Assembly (NCBI GenBank): GCA_947462335.1
Contig: OX381708.1
Span: forward strand, 42,907,377-42,971,376
Length of the DNA: 64,000 nucleotides
Direction of reading: 5' to 3'
Source: Harmothoe impar
Lineage: Eukaryota > Annelida > Polychaeta > Phyllodocida > Polynoidae
Notes under the pieces: model-generated
Told to the model about the DNA's origin: nothing
What the model saw: only the letters and a program-made list of their open reading frames with translations
Database searches by the model: none
In this document: positions 9,730 through 19,760 of the stretch, one piece after another
How the letters are laid out: the number at the start of each line of letters is the position of its first letter
Position numbering within the stretch: position 1 is the stretch's first letter
Made by a program: the position numbers and the translations under genes

Positions 9730-11705
9730 AAAGGTCTCACAAGGTAGAATTACTGCATCTTGCTAGTGCCCTATAAGATTGCGTCTTTACTCCCCAATCT
9801 AGGCCACAGTAATAAAGGCTACAATATGCCTTTAATCGTAGAGTGTCTGTGTCTGTGGGTGGTTACAAAGTTGGTATTTGTGTGTACTCTAGAACATCAG
9901 GAACCGGCTACACTGCTCAGTTCGGCTATTGCCGACCACAGCAACAAACTCCTTGACCAATGATTCCCCTGCCCCCACCTAATCTACGCCACAGACAAAC
10001 CCCCTGCACTCATTTCGCCGTTATATTCAGGTTAGCCCACTGAAACAATGATAATCTATTATTGCTATTTACCATTGTTTCTATGATTGACGAATAAGTG
10101 GAAATTGTGATCAGGTAATAGCGTATTTTATGAATCATGATTATTTCTGTAAACTCGAATTCCCAATGCCCTAAAGGTATTTTGAATATTGATGAGGGTC
10201 ATTTGTGTTTGCATTGAAAAACCATTACATATCTGACGATTTATAATAATCATCGCTTGAATCTCTTTTGATCGTAATGACTATTGGGATAAATTGATGA
10301 TAATGTGAAAAAGACTAACAAAGGAAAGGGGGGATTGGCAAGCCTACGTGTCGCCATAATGCATATTAGTAGTTTGTTAATTATGAAACTACTAAAATTG
10401 CATCAGTATAATTAAGCACTTCATGGTCATTCCTGCATCATCCAAACTTCATGCCAGCCACGTTCGGGTATGGATTTGTTGAATAGACGTTGGCTTGGCC
10501 TCATCAAAGCTGATGTTTGTATATAACATGTGTGGCCAGCCAAGCAGAAAAGATGATCTGGGCGCCTTCACAGAGCATCCTTTCTGCTCGACTGCTCACA
10601 TTCATATTGCCCTTATTCACATAGTGAACCCAAACTGTGAATATAATTTCAGAACATTATCAAAGTATGAATCAACGATTCCTTATTAGAATTTCGTGTA
10701 ATCCCACTCCTCTTTCATGAATAAATTAAAACCTTGGGGATGCTCATTCTATGTGAGCATGTAAATTGTTATCCGTCTCCACTTCTGGCCGATTCCGTTC
10801 ACAAAGCACTTTGTTTCATCATTTCCAAGACACTGTTTTCATGCGGATAGAAGAAGGAAATAAGGTCCACTCGGCCATTTTCGTCCCGGCACAATTCCCG
10901 AACCTCTTTGATTCAGACATTACCAGTAAAGTATTGGGGATAGATGCTTCCAATTGGATCAAGTTTTACTAATTGGGGAATTTTTCAGCGGCCAAAAAAG
11001 ATACAAATTGCAGCAGCGCTATCAAGACACCTTTGAATTGGACGGTGCAATAACGCGTTTCCTCTGGAGGCTAAAGACCTCTGACAAGAGGTAATATTGA
11101 GCAGAGTGCCATTGCTACTTTGCTTACAGTTACACTCTGCATGGCCATATATAGCTCCAATGATTACTTTGATTTCAATTGGATACAGTGCCTGTTAGAT
11201 CTCAGACAACATGATATTTTAGGTAAAGCTTCTATCGGTCATATTACATGCAGTGATTTTGGTTGGTAACTATATCAATTTACCTGGGCAAATTAGCGTA
11301 GCCATCTGACATGGTCCTCATTCTTCTATTCTCAGACGCTGATATCAAAATGTCGATATCTGGGTTGTTATGGTTCATTCAGTGCATCAGCCAGGCCACC
11401 AACTTAAAAGAACGTGTAATAAATCTATTACAACTGTTGGCACTATGCTGGGGCTGACAATAATTATTTGCATTTCAAAAAGATGCCTCAGGGTGTGGTT
11501 TCCTGCCTTATGTCGTAACACGAGGCGGAACAGCTTTAAGACGTTACACGTTCAAAAAGGTGTTAATTTGACAAATGTCAAATAAACAGAATGTGTCTCC
11601 AACAATAGTGTCTCCAACAATAGCAGTTAGCTCACCCTACCGTTTACTTATCAATATTGCCGCCCTTTGCAAAGATGGACCAAATAGCACAAAAGACACA
11701 ATCGA
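9730..11705. other. Non-coding, nothing recognised
   Basis: Mixed AT-rich sequence with only short unsupported open frames. Confidence 0.5.
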
Positions 11706-12110
11706 TAATTAACCCTTCAAGGTTCGCATGATGCTTCAATGCAGTATTTTTTCCTGGTATGAATGCAGCCCTGGCTAGTAACTTACCGGGAATGCTTTCA
11801 TACATCATCCCGACCCTTCGTATAGGGGTCAGGCTGGTCTTCCTGTGGGCGCATCCATTGCTTGATCTTGTATTGACGAGACAAGCACTGATAACAGCGG
11901 TCACATGGGTACCAGCTGTTACATAATGCACACTAAAAAGTCCGCAGTGAAGGCTAGGGAATTATTTCATTGGTCAATTATGCATCCAGCTAGAAGCCTA
12001 TAGGGTCGACATGATGCTTGAATGCAACACTCGTCAGGGCTACATTCATGAATTATGACGACTAAGGGCATAATAAATTAAAGCTTTATGCGACCCTTAA
12101 AGGACTAAGC
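11706..12110. mobile_element. Long-TIR MITE, possibly piggyBac-like
   Basis: The left end reads TTAACCCTTCAAGGTTCGC and the right end reads GCGACCCTTAAAGGAC. Inside both ends are inverted matches of ATGAATGNAGCCCTG and GACCC-TATAGG. Related ends with CCCTTTAAG next to TTAA occur at 54.5 kb, and less clearly at 16.86 and 58.3 kb. TTAA plus CCC termini suggest piggyBac-type mobilisation, but the duplication on the right side is degraded. Confidence 0.5.
11850..11985. repeat. Dispersed repeat shared with 43,605-43,735
   Basis: Both copies contain CATTGCTTGATC, CAGCTGTTACATAATG (AAGCTGTTAC in the second) and a final GG-GAATTAT-TCATTGGT block, in the same order and orientation. The second copy is about 31.8 kb away. 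Confidence 0.7.
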
Positions 12111-13371
12111 CTCCCTGAAACAGGAAAGATACCTTTGTGATTGTTCACCACCATGTGCCATGTCAGCATTCTGAGGTACCAGATAAACTTACCGAAAACA
12201 CGTTTACGCTGGTGACCAAAGTGCAAAGGTCTCCGATAAATGTATGAAAATTAAAGCTAGACCAACTGAAGTGGTGCCATCAAGTGTGCTTTTTAAATTC
12301 CACTGGAAAGAGTCTCGCAGATCTGTTGAGGCATGCCAAAGTTAAACACGCTTCGTAGCGCATGCAACTCGAGCTGATGCATCAACTGTCGGTATGCCCT
12401 GTGCGTGTCTAGATTCAAATACACTCAAAGAAAGTACTGTTTTCTGTACAAAAAGGAGCGACAGTTGATGTCATAATATACCGTGTCATGCAGACCCGAC
12501 CACTTGCATACTAGGGTTTGGAAATGACAAAGGGGTAAATATGATAGGCCAATTCAAACATACACACATGTAATCAACCCTCATTGAGGAATACAACTAC
12601 ACACATCTCTGTTCGGTAGATTTCACATTTGATGTTCACATGCCCTATACTTATAGCATTAGCTTAAGCATGGCCCATGTATAGGCCTAAAATCGGAGGT
12701 CCTCTCAGTTTTACATCAGCGCTCTGGTTAGTGACAGGAATCACCATGAGCGCATCACAATAGTCAACGCGGCCAACACTAAAAGCAGGCAGTGATACAA
12801 CATGCAAATTACATATCAGCAGCATTAAACATGGATACTACACACCAACTCTCCTAAAGCCATCCTGCCACTACCCCGCCCTGACATGTGATGATAGCCC
12901 GGCGCCATGTTTATGACCAGCACTGCTCTCTCAGTGGTTATTGCTGCCATGGCATTTGTGTAGCTTCCCTTTTAAATAGCATTGTACTGACCTTAACACA
13001 CACTGAAGCTATGAGTTGAGTTTTTATTGACTGAATTTTTCATTGACTGAAAATCAGTATCCCCTATCGCAAGTTCCTTGTATATAGAAAGGAAACAAAC
13101 TATCACAAAAAAAAACGGGGACATAATAGAGAGAGAAGATAATGCATCTATGCCTGAGTTACGCATTTGTGTGAACTGTGAAGTGTATGTCATGGTATTA
13201 TGATTATGACAACCTAATGAGTATATCACACTGTAATGAGAGAGGTGGAGACAACGATATTTTCATGTCCATACTGTCTATTCTATTGATTTAAGCACCC
13301 ACCAGATATCCAAGAATGGGTATCGACGGGCACCTTCTGAGGGTGGAGTGATCGAATCCATTTCTCACATT
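12111..13371. other. Non-coding, nothing recognised
   Basis: No conserved coding sequence and no repeat with a matching partner were seen. Confidence 0.45.
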
Positions 13372-13795
13372 AGGCCTGTGTCCATTATACGACAAGGAAA
13401 GTGGAATATATTGCCGTTTTGACGTCCAGCAATATGTACATATCTGGGAATATATTTTGTAGATATATTCTACTTTAACTTCAGGTATGCTGTGTCCACT
13501 AGGTGTTACAAATTGCTGCCCAGACTGCCCAGGGCAAACATGGACGAGGTTTTACAATAGAATAAAGAGCATATATTCCAATTTCTGCACTAAAAATCAA
13601 ACATGTTAGATATTCAAATGCCCACTTTTGTCGTCCATATTTGTCCCTTGCAGATTGCTATTCCACTTTTGTATTTGAGAATTTTGTCGTCCAGCTGTGT
13701 CCACAAGGACACAAAACATATATTTCATATTTGTATTCAAATTCACGATTTTACGGACGACAAACGGCCTCATATATGCTAGTGGACACAGGCCT
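13372..13795. mobile_element. TIR element, 424 bp, ATT-flanked
   Basis: The ends are inverted: AGGCCTGTGTCCATTA on the left and its near-complement TAGTGGACACAGGCCT on the right. ATT lies on both sides (13,369-13,371 and 13,796-13,798), a possible 3-bp target duplication of the PIF/Harbinger kind. Further inverted homology around ACGACAA extends the arms. It carries no coding capacity. Confidence 0.7.
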
Positions 13796-14289
13796 ATTGG
13801 CAGAACAACCAAGATAATACTTGTAAACGAAATACGCTATGGCAGTACGTTTGTGTACAATGCAGTGTAGTGCTACAGTTGAAAGTACTCGAACCCCAAA
13901 CTACTTGAACATAAACTGTACACAACGACAGCATTCTGCCTTCTGACATTGCTACTAGACTTTCTGATAATGTTTAGGAACAATGGTCTGCCATGTTACC
14001 GTCGAATGATTTATGCCAGAGTTCACATGAAAAGAGAAAGAAGTATCAAGAAAGATGTAGTGTTTTACCAACTTAAATCTGAGCCTTCTTTGCTTCCCTT
14101 ATCTGGAAAGTTTGGGGATACTTTCTTTCTCCATAAAAGACAGCTCATATAGTAAGATGTATTTCTAGTATAACAGATTCCCGGCAGAAGAAGGTTTGCA
14201 CGGAGCAAAGTAGCATGTCTTAAGACAATACGTGTAAAAATGGGTAAAACCCTGCATGTGTGCGTCAGTAGAGCAGAATGCCTTCGTGT

Positions 14290-15720
14290 CATGGTTTGCA
14301 TTTGCTATATTTTATTTGTATACAGACTACCACTGTCTATCATAATATTGAGATGATCTTTAAGTTGAATATCGGAAGACAACAGTTTCAACACCAAACG
14401 TGAAAGTTCTGTGTGGGACATTAAAATATGGCATGTAACACTGTCAGAACACTGATGTGCTGACCACGTTTTTGATGTGCTGACCACGCTGGGTCAGCAC
14501 ATCAACATGGCGGATAACAGGGTGATAACAGGGTGTTCCTGGGCTATTTAGAATGTACACTTCACAATAGATAGCTACAATATCTATTTACACCAAGTGG
14601 ATATTGATTCAACCATGATAGGGGCCTATAGATATGCAGTATTGGGCACCATACACACAATGAGTGATGTGCTGACCACACTGCTTGATTATTGTTGTGA
14701 TGTCCCGTAACACATTTCTGTGATGCCCATAACACGGTTCTCTGTTGTACATAATACATATACATTTAGTTATAAAATTACAAAATATACAATCTACATA
14801 AACTAAATGAAAGATTAAATGACTGGTCTGGGGGGAGGGGGGGGGGAGCAGGCATTTGGGGTTGTAAAATTAGTGATACAATTTTGAACTGATGAGGTTC
14901 TTCATAAGTTATACAGTTTAATGCAACTTCAGAGCACAAAATCCTGTTTTAATAATGTAAGTTGAAGTAGTCAGGTTACCACCCCTCCCTACTGCTGGCA
15001 GTAGATGAAGGGTAGGTTCCTAATGGTCAAGCCAATTGCATAACTCTGAAATATACATGGTGTCACCATGTTCACTGAAACATGACCAGCCACACAGTCA
15101 TGCTAGTTTAGGGAGTGCTCATTCTTTAACAGGGGGGGGGGGTGGTGGATTTGGGGAGGGGGTTAAAAGATTTGGACCCCTTGACTTGGGGGGGGGGGAA
15201 TTTGGACCCCTCTTGGGCGGGGTAAAAAAATTTCAACCTGTTTTGAGGGAAAAAGCCGCTCGCGGCAGAGAAGCTCCTTGTGTTACGGGACATCACTAGC
15301 ACACACTACCTGCGTGTTACGGGCATCAGTGGCAGTGTGTTACGGGACATCACCATGAAATCACAAACTCCCATTTTCTCAGTAATTAATGGCAATCACT
15401 GTGAAAGGTGAATGCATATAGCCTTCTTACACCCTTATGAATATATGGTGTAGATTTCAATGTTACAAACTCACTAGAAGTATGGCAATCTTACATTCCC
15501 TGTTGGAGTGTCCACCATGTGGTCAGCACATCAAAAACGTGGTCAGCACATCAGTGTTGCGACAGTGATGTAATGAGTGTCTCAAAATTGACATAGAAAT
15601 AGTACCAAGATTAACTGGCTTCATGAATGACATTTTATAACTATAGTGAAACATCTGACGGCATTTGACTTCATCAAGGAGAAAACTCTTGAGGTAGTCA
15701 GACTTTTCCAAATTTAGGTA
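14290..15720. repeat. Nested imperfect inverted-repeat region
   Basis: Outer arms at about 14,430-14,490 and 15,515-15,590 are inverted copies, each with CTGATGTGCTGACCACG and GTTTTTGATGTGCTGACC, and weaker homology extends outward. An inner pair at 14,690-14,745 and 15,275-15,355 carries five copies of GTGTTACGGGACATCAC in opposite orientations on the two sides. This is likely a foldback element of about 1.2-1.4 kb. Confidence 0.75.
15105..15270 (+). repeat. G-tract-rich dispersed repeat, copy 1
   Basis: It begins with TTAGGGAGTGCTCA, followed by long G-runs and ATTTGGACCCCT. The same order occurs inverted at about 26,935-27,098, so this is a dispersed repeat and not just low-complexity sequence. 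Confidence 0.65.
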
Positions 15721-16242
15721 TGTTCATTGAATTATGTACCCTTCGCAAAGGTTTTAGACTCAGTCCCCTAGTTTTCCAAAACATATTTGATTTTAAAAAA
15801 AACAGGGTGTACTCGCACCATTATCTGCCTATGGTCCTTTCTACGACTACATTCATGAAATAAAAGAAAAGACCAGCGTGATATTAAGTGCCTTTCTATC
15901 GATAGTATAGGTATTAATCTACACTATTCTGACACACACACTATCAAAGTGTGTAGCATGTAGAATTCAAACCTGAAATGAACATTTAGAGAGTGGCGTC
16001 ACAAGAGAACAAAAATGTGTCTGGCCATACTAAACCTGTGCAAACACAGTATATTCTATTATCATTTATAGTGTATCATACATCCAATACATGATTAGAG
16101 ATTCAATCATCATATTCATGAAGAAGTAACACACCCTTTCTCCCCTACATTTCATGAAGAGAGTTATTAAGAAGGGTACAAGAGTCAATGTAAACGAAAC
16201 AAATAATAAATACAAAATCGTCTACAACTACAATGCCTCATG
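15721..16242. other. Non-coding, nothing recognised
   Basis: AT-rich sequence without supported features. Confidence 0.5.
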
Positions 16243-16402
16243 ATTGGCCCTTGAGTGGCCCTTAACTGGCCATTAAAGCGTACTGGGATTGGTGTAGATT
16301 ACCGAGCAACCAATCAAGGAGTCGTTATAATGGTGTCTAGACCAATAGTTAATTGAGGTAGGTGGAGTGTGTCTGGGTGTTAATTGGTCTCTTGTGACGT
16401 CA
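16243..16402. promoter_or_regulatory. Candidate promoter: CCAAT-box cluster with CRE
   Basis: Five CCAAT/ATTGG pentamers lie within 145 bp (16,243; 16,288; 16,310; 16,342; 16,383). They are followed by a perfect palindromic cAMP-response element TGACGTCA at 16,395-16,402. Such spacing is typical of NF-Y-dependent animal promoters. It lies about 1.5 kb upstream of the coding exon at 17.9 kb on the same strand, and could drive that gene through an unmapped first exon. The assignment is inference. Confidence 0.4.
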
Positions 16403-16861
16403 TCCTGGGCCTGGCTTAGTATTGTATATTTCAAGTGTAATACTGCCTGGTAGATACATTAACATTATGGATGTCAGAATATTGCTAATCAATACCATTA
16501 CTTCTGATACAAGGCCACTTAAAATTACGCTGGTCTTTCCTTTTAAACATACCTGTCGTGTATTTTACCTGATAAGTAAAAGTGTCATAAGCAATTACTT
16601 CAGCCTATCGATGATTCAGTCTGCCTGCATATCATATTGTTAACAACCGGAACCGGAGGTAAACCATACCTAGGTAATCAGGATGATGAGATAAGGCAGA
16701 CCTATACTGCTATACGATGGTAATGTATAGGCCGATAACACTATAATCCTGCAGTAGATGGTGAGGCCACCCACCAGGCACCACAGATTATGCCAAGGGC
16801 CATTTTTACCAGGATGGGGTGGACTATAGAATTAGCACAGGTTGTGGACAGTACGCCTTTT
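16403..16861. other. Non-coding, possible leader sequence of the downstream gene
   Basis: A splice-donor-like GGAG|GTAAAC occurs near 16,652. Nothing else supports an exon. Confidence 0.25.
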
Positions 16862-16975
16862 GTTTAGCCCTTTAAGGGCCACATAGTGCTTTAATGCATT
16901 GTGCCCTTTGTCGTTCGATTGATGCATGAATGACGACAAAGGCCAAAGTAGCACTATGCATCTTATAAAGGCTTG
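16862..16975. repeat. Imperfect palindrome about 110 bp
   Basis: The left arm (CTTTAAGGGCCACATAGTGC, then CCTTTGTCGT) pairs with the right arm (ACGACAAAGG, then GCACTATGCA and TTATAAAGG). The CCCTTTAAGG end resembles the termini at 11.7 and 54.5 kb, so this is probably a short member of the same MITE group. Confidence 0.6.
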
Positions 16976-17707
16976 ATACTGAGGAGTTGAATAACCCGCA
17001 AAAGATATTTCTAGATGACTGCATTTACACCATAACCTTCAATGTGATACAAAAAAATATGTTCACATGCGTCCACTTCTCATAGTGTTCTCCCTTTATG
17101 AATTGTAAAAATCAAAACGAATTCCCAAAGCAAGATTTCTAGGATGCCAGGAAAGATGAGGAACATTAACAATGTTTTATTTTGAGTGGCCCGGAGTAGC
17201 TAAAACCCATTATGTATAGTTGAGTCTCAGTAGTCCATCTCATGAGGATAAGATCCCCCCGCCAGGCCCTCAATCAAGTTAATGTAGTATTTCAATGGTT
17301 ACTGGTGAAGTAGGTGGACAAGAGGCTTTGTAATGCTATATTAAGGCATGTATAAGGTTTACGATCTGATACCAGATTCAATTAGTGTATCATGTGTTTA
17401 CTCGCATCTAGTGCAGCCAAAATGTTCCCCTGTTGGAGCAAATAGATTCGACAGCAATGCACAATATGAACTATTTCTGGATTTAATTGTCATTGATGAT
17501 TGTATTATTGTTGCATTTAATGAGTTAGCCCTACTGCAAAACAAACAAAGTATAAAAAACGTGTATCCCTATTTACATTACGGGGTGAATATTAGGGGTA
17601 ATCTGTGAGTTTTCCTGATGCTAACCGCCAATTCCCCATACTACTTCCTTCTGTTGCCATTGTCGGGTTGTCGGGGTCCTCTTTCCATACACTACTAGCG
17701 TGTGTGT
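16976..17707. other. Non-coding, nothing recognised
   Basis: An 86-codon open frame at 17,348-17,608 has no recognisable domain, repeat or signal sequence and is not called as a gene. Confidence 0.4.
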
Positions 17708-17880
17708 AAAGCTCGGACTCCACTGCCCGATTTTGTCATCAGATCGGCGCTATTCTCACAAACAGATCTAAAAAATGCAAATATAAACAAACCCTATCAT
17801 CCATGTTACCTTGATCTGACAGATATACTATCGTGAGAATGTACCGGAAAATCGGTTAGTGGAGCCCCAGCTTTAAGCTT
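17708..17880. mobile_element. Short TIR element (MITE) just upstream of the coding exon
   Basis: The left arm (AAGCTCGGACTCCACTG, CCGATTTT, ATTCTCAC) and right arm (inverted AAGCTGGGGCTCCACTAA, CCGATTTT, ATTCTCAC) match over about 45 bp. The spacer is about 70 bp. It would lie in the intron before the 17,934 exon. Confidence 0.65.
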
Positions 17881-17933
17881 TGCAGTGACAAGTTAAAAGT
17901 CTCATATCCATCCTATCCTCTATGTGTTTGCAG

Positions 17934-18663
17934 GGACAACGCAATGGCGGCGGCGTTGGGAGACTCGCCCGCCTACATGTGCACCCTACTCCGGTGTCCG
18001 GGCCTCCCTGAGGACGAGCTGAGGGCCTGCCAGCTGCGGCGATGTGCCTCCTTCCTGCCCGATAACACCGACCACGTCACCCCAGGGCGGCGCCGGTCGT
18101 CGGACGATGTCAACGATGCCTGCGTACAGCGGAGGTGCGCCGGAAGACGCAGCCTCTCACTCCGAACATGCGCACTGGCGCGCTGCGGTGCACGCCGGGA
18201 GACGCGGGGACGAGTGGCGCCCCCGGGTGGCGACCGTCTGTCCGACGCCGCCGTGCGCCGCCTAGTGGCGCTGGCTAAGAGGGGCGGAGGGCTGAAGGGG
18301 CTGTGGCCGGACGAGTTCGAGACCCGGCAGGCCGACAGGAGAGCGCTCTGGCCGGACGAGTACGAAACCCGCGATGCCGAACGCCGCAGCAGCGACAACA
18401 ATATTGACCATGCGGCGGAACCGGAAGCAGAGGGAGACGCCGGTGCCGATGGCCCGGCGCTGGTACGACGGGCCCGGTCTGACGTCTCCATGGAGGAGTC
18501 AGTGGCGAGCAGGCGGGCAGATCGGGGGACGGCCGGGGAAGGAAGTGAGGTGAAGTCGGTACAGAAGCGCTGGAGCACGCGCCTCTGTATGGAGTCGCAC
18601 TGCAAGAACGCTCACAGCAAGGTGCAGTACTTCATGTGCGGGAAGGCGTACTGTCACAGATGA
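17934..18663 (+). CDS. Cysteine-module protein with dibasic sites, secreted-precursor-like; exon with ATG at 17,944
   Basis: An intron acceptor TTTGCAG ends at 17,933. The frame opens 10 bp later with ATG in a fair context and runs 239 codons to TGA. It stays open through the acceptor, so an upstream exon could add a signal peptide; none is visible in this exon. Three cysteine modules share the spacing C-x4-C-x10-C-x4-C (near residues 12-34 and 60-82) and C-x4-C-x11-C-x4-C at the C terminus, four residues of which follow the last intervening Cys. Between the second and third are two near-identical segments, LWPDEFETR and LWPDEYETR, each followed by an acidic residue and RR. Many RR/KR pairs could be convertase sites. 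The exon is about 65-70% GC in 40% GC surroundings. I do not recognise the family. A peptide-hormone or cysteine-rich secreted precursor is possible, as is a lineage-specific protein of other function. Confidence 0.6.
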
Positions 18664-18897
18664 CGTACTTCTCTGACGACCGTCACGTGCGCCTGCCGTG
18701 ACTACGGCAACCACAACGCCAGTGTCAGGGTCACGGCACTGCCTATCTACTAAAACACAACAATCAGTTTGTCTTAAATAACAATAATACATACGTGAAT
18801 AATCAGCAATGAGTGATACCATGGGCTATAACGCATGCATTGGCATCTGAACGTTCCCTCCCAGTTCCTTCAGTATAGAAATAGTTCCAGCAGCCTA

Positions 18898-18901
<4 letters not shown>

Positions 18902-18971
<70 letters not shown>
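18902..18971. repeat. (TA)n microsatellite, about 35 units
   Basis: An uninterrupted alternation of T and A runs for about 70 bp. Confidence 0.97.
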
Positions 18972-18977
<6 letters not shown>

Positions 18978-19732
18978 TAATGACGATATTTGCTATTACA
19001 TTCATAACATACACCCCTACCCTCCCCACCCACCCAACCATCCCCTCCTCCCCAAGCACACCCCAAGTTCCGTTCAATGCATCCGCTTTACAATAGTCCC
19101 CATTAGGCCTAGAACCCCGACTTACTATTGCTTCAAACTTGTTATTACTAAGACATTTTCAGTCGGCACTATGTACTTTGTAGGAGAGGTAGAGGGACTC
19201 TGTGTGTAGAACTGTTGTTACTTGTGGCCTATAACCACCAAGTAGCCCTCAGCATGTGGCATTGTTTCCTGCAGACGACATTTATTATACACCAGCACCC
19301 CCCGCCTCTTCCCCAGGCAGTCAAAGAGGGGGTAATCCTCAGAAGACAGACTTATAGGTCGTTAGTGGACAATGCACTTAATGTTAAGCACCCCACCCAC
19401 GCAGACTATACAGCCTAGCTGTTGGAATCTTCATCGCAGAGGGAATGCATTTATAATCAGTGTATATGGCACAGCGAGAATTTATAATTCACCCCTTTCC
19501 TATTATTAAAAGATATATAAAACATGGACTTATAAATAGCAACAGGAGCGGTTTTAATAATGTTTGTAAGCCTATGGTGAGATGGTGTTTGTGCCACAGG
19601 GATTCACCCATCTGTGAGGTTTGGCGGTTCTAGCACATACTATGTACACTGAGCACCCACTGCTAGATTCCTAAGATATAGTAAAGTTTTCAAGCAGCGT
19701 TCCTCGTTTGATTGAATGATTTTTGTCGTTTA

Positions 19733-19738
19733 AATAAA
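19733..19738 (+). terminator. Polyadenylation signal AATAAA
   Basis: This is a canonical hexamer with the T/G-rich CTGTTTCTGTGTTT just downstream. It is the best candidate 3' end for the gene at 17.9 kb, but about 1.1 kb after the stop. Earlier non-canonical signals near 18,775-18,790 are possible. Confidence 0.4.
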
Positions 19739-19760
19739 AACCAATACTGTTTCTGTGTTT

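Larger units (their letters stand above)
18664..19760 (+). other. Probable 3' untranslated region
   Basis: No coding sequence follows the stop. The region holds a (TA)n run and a pyrimidine-rich stretch near 19,010-19,070. A canonical AATAAA at 19,733-19,738 is followed by a GT-rich stretch about 15 bp later, a plausible cleavage site. Confidence 0.4.

Noticed and set aside
17973..18605. 210-codon minus-strand frame opposite the cysteine-module exon
   Set aside because: Shadow of a GC-rich exon; Arg/Ser-rich with no pattern, while the plus frame has regular cysteine spacing and a splice acceptor.
18835..19209. 124-codon frame with an (IY)n stretch
   Set aside because: It is a translation of the (TA)n microsatellite in the probable 3' untranslated region.
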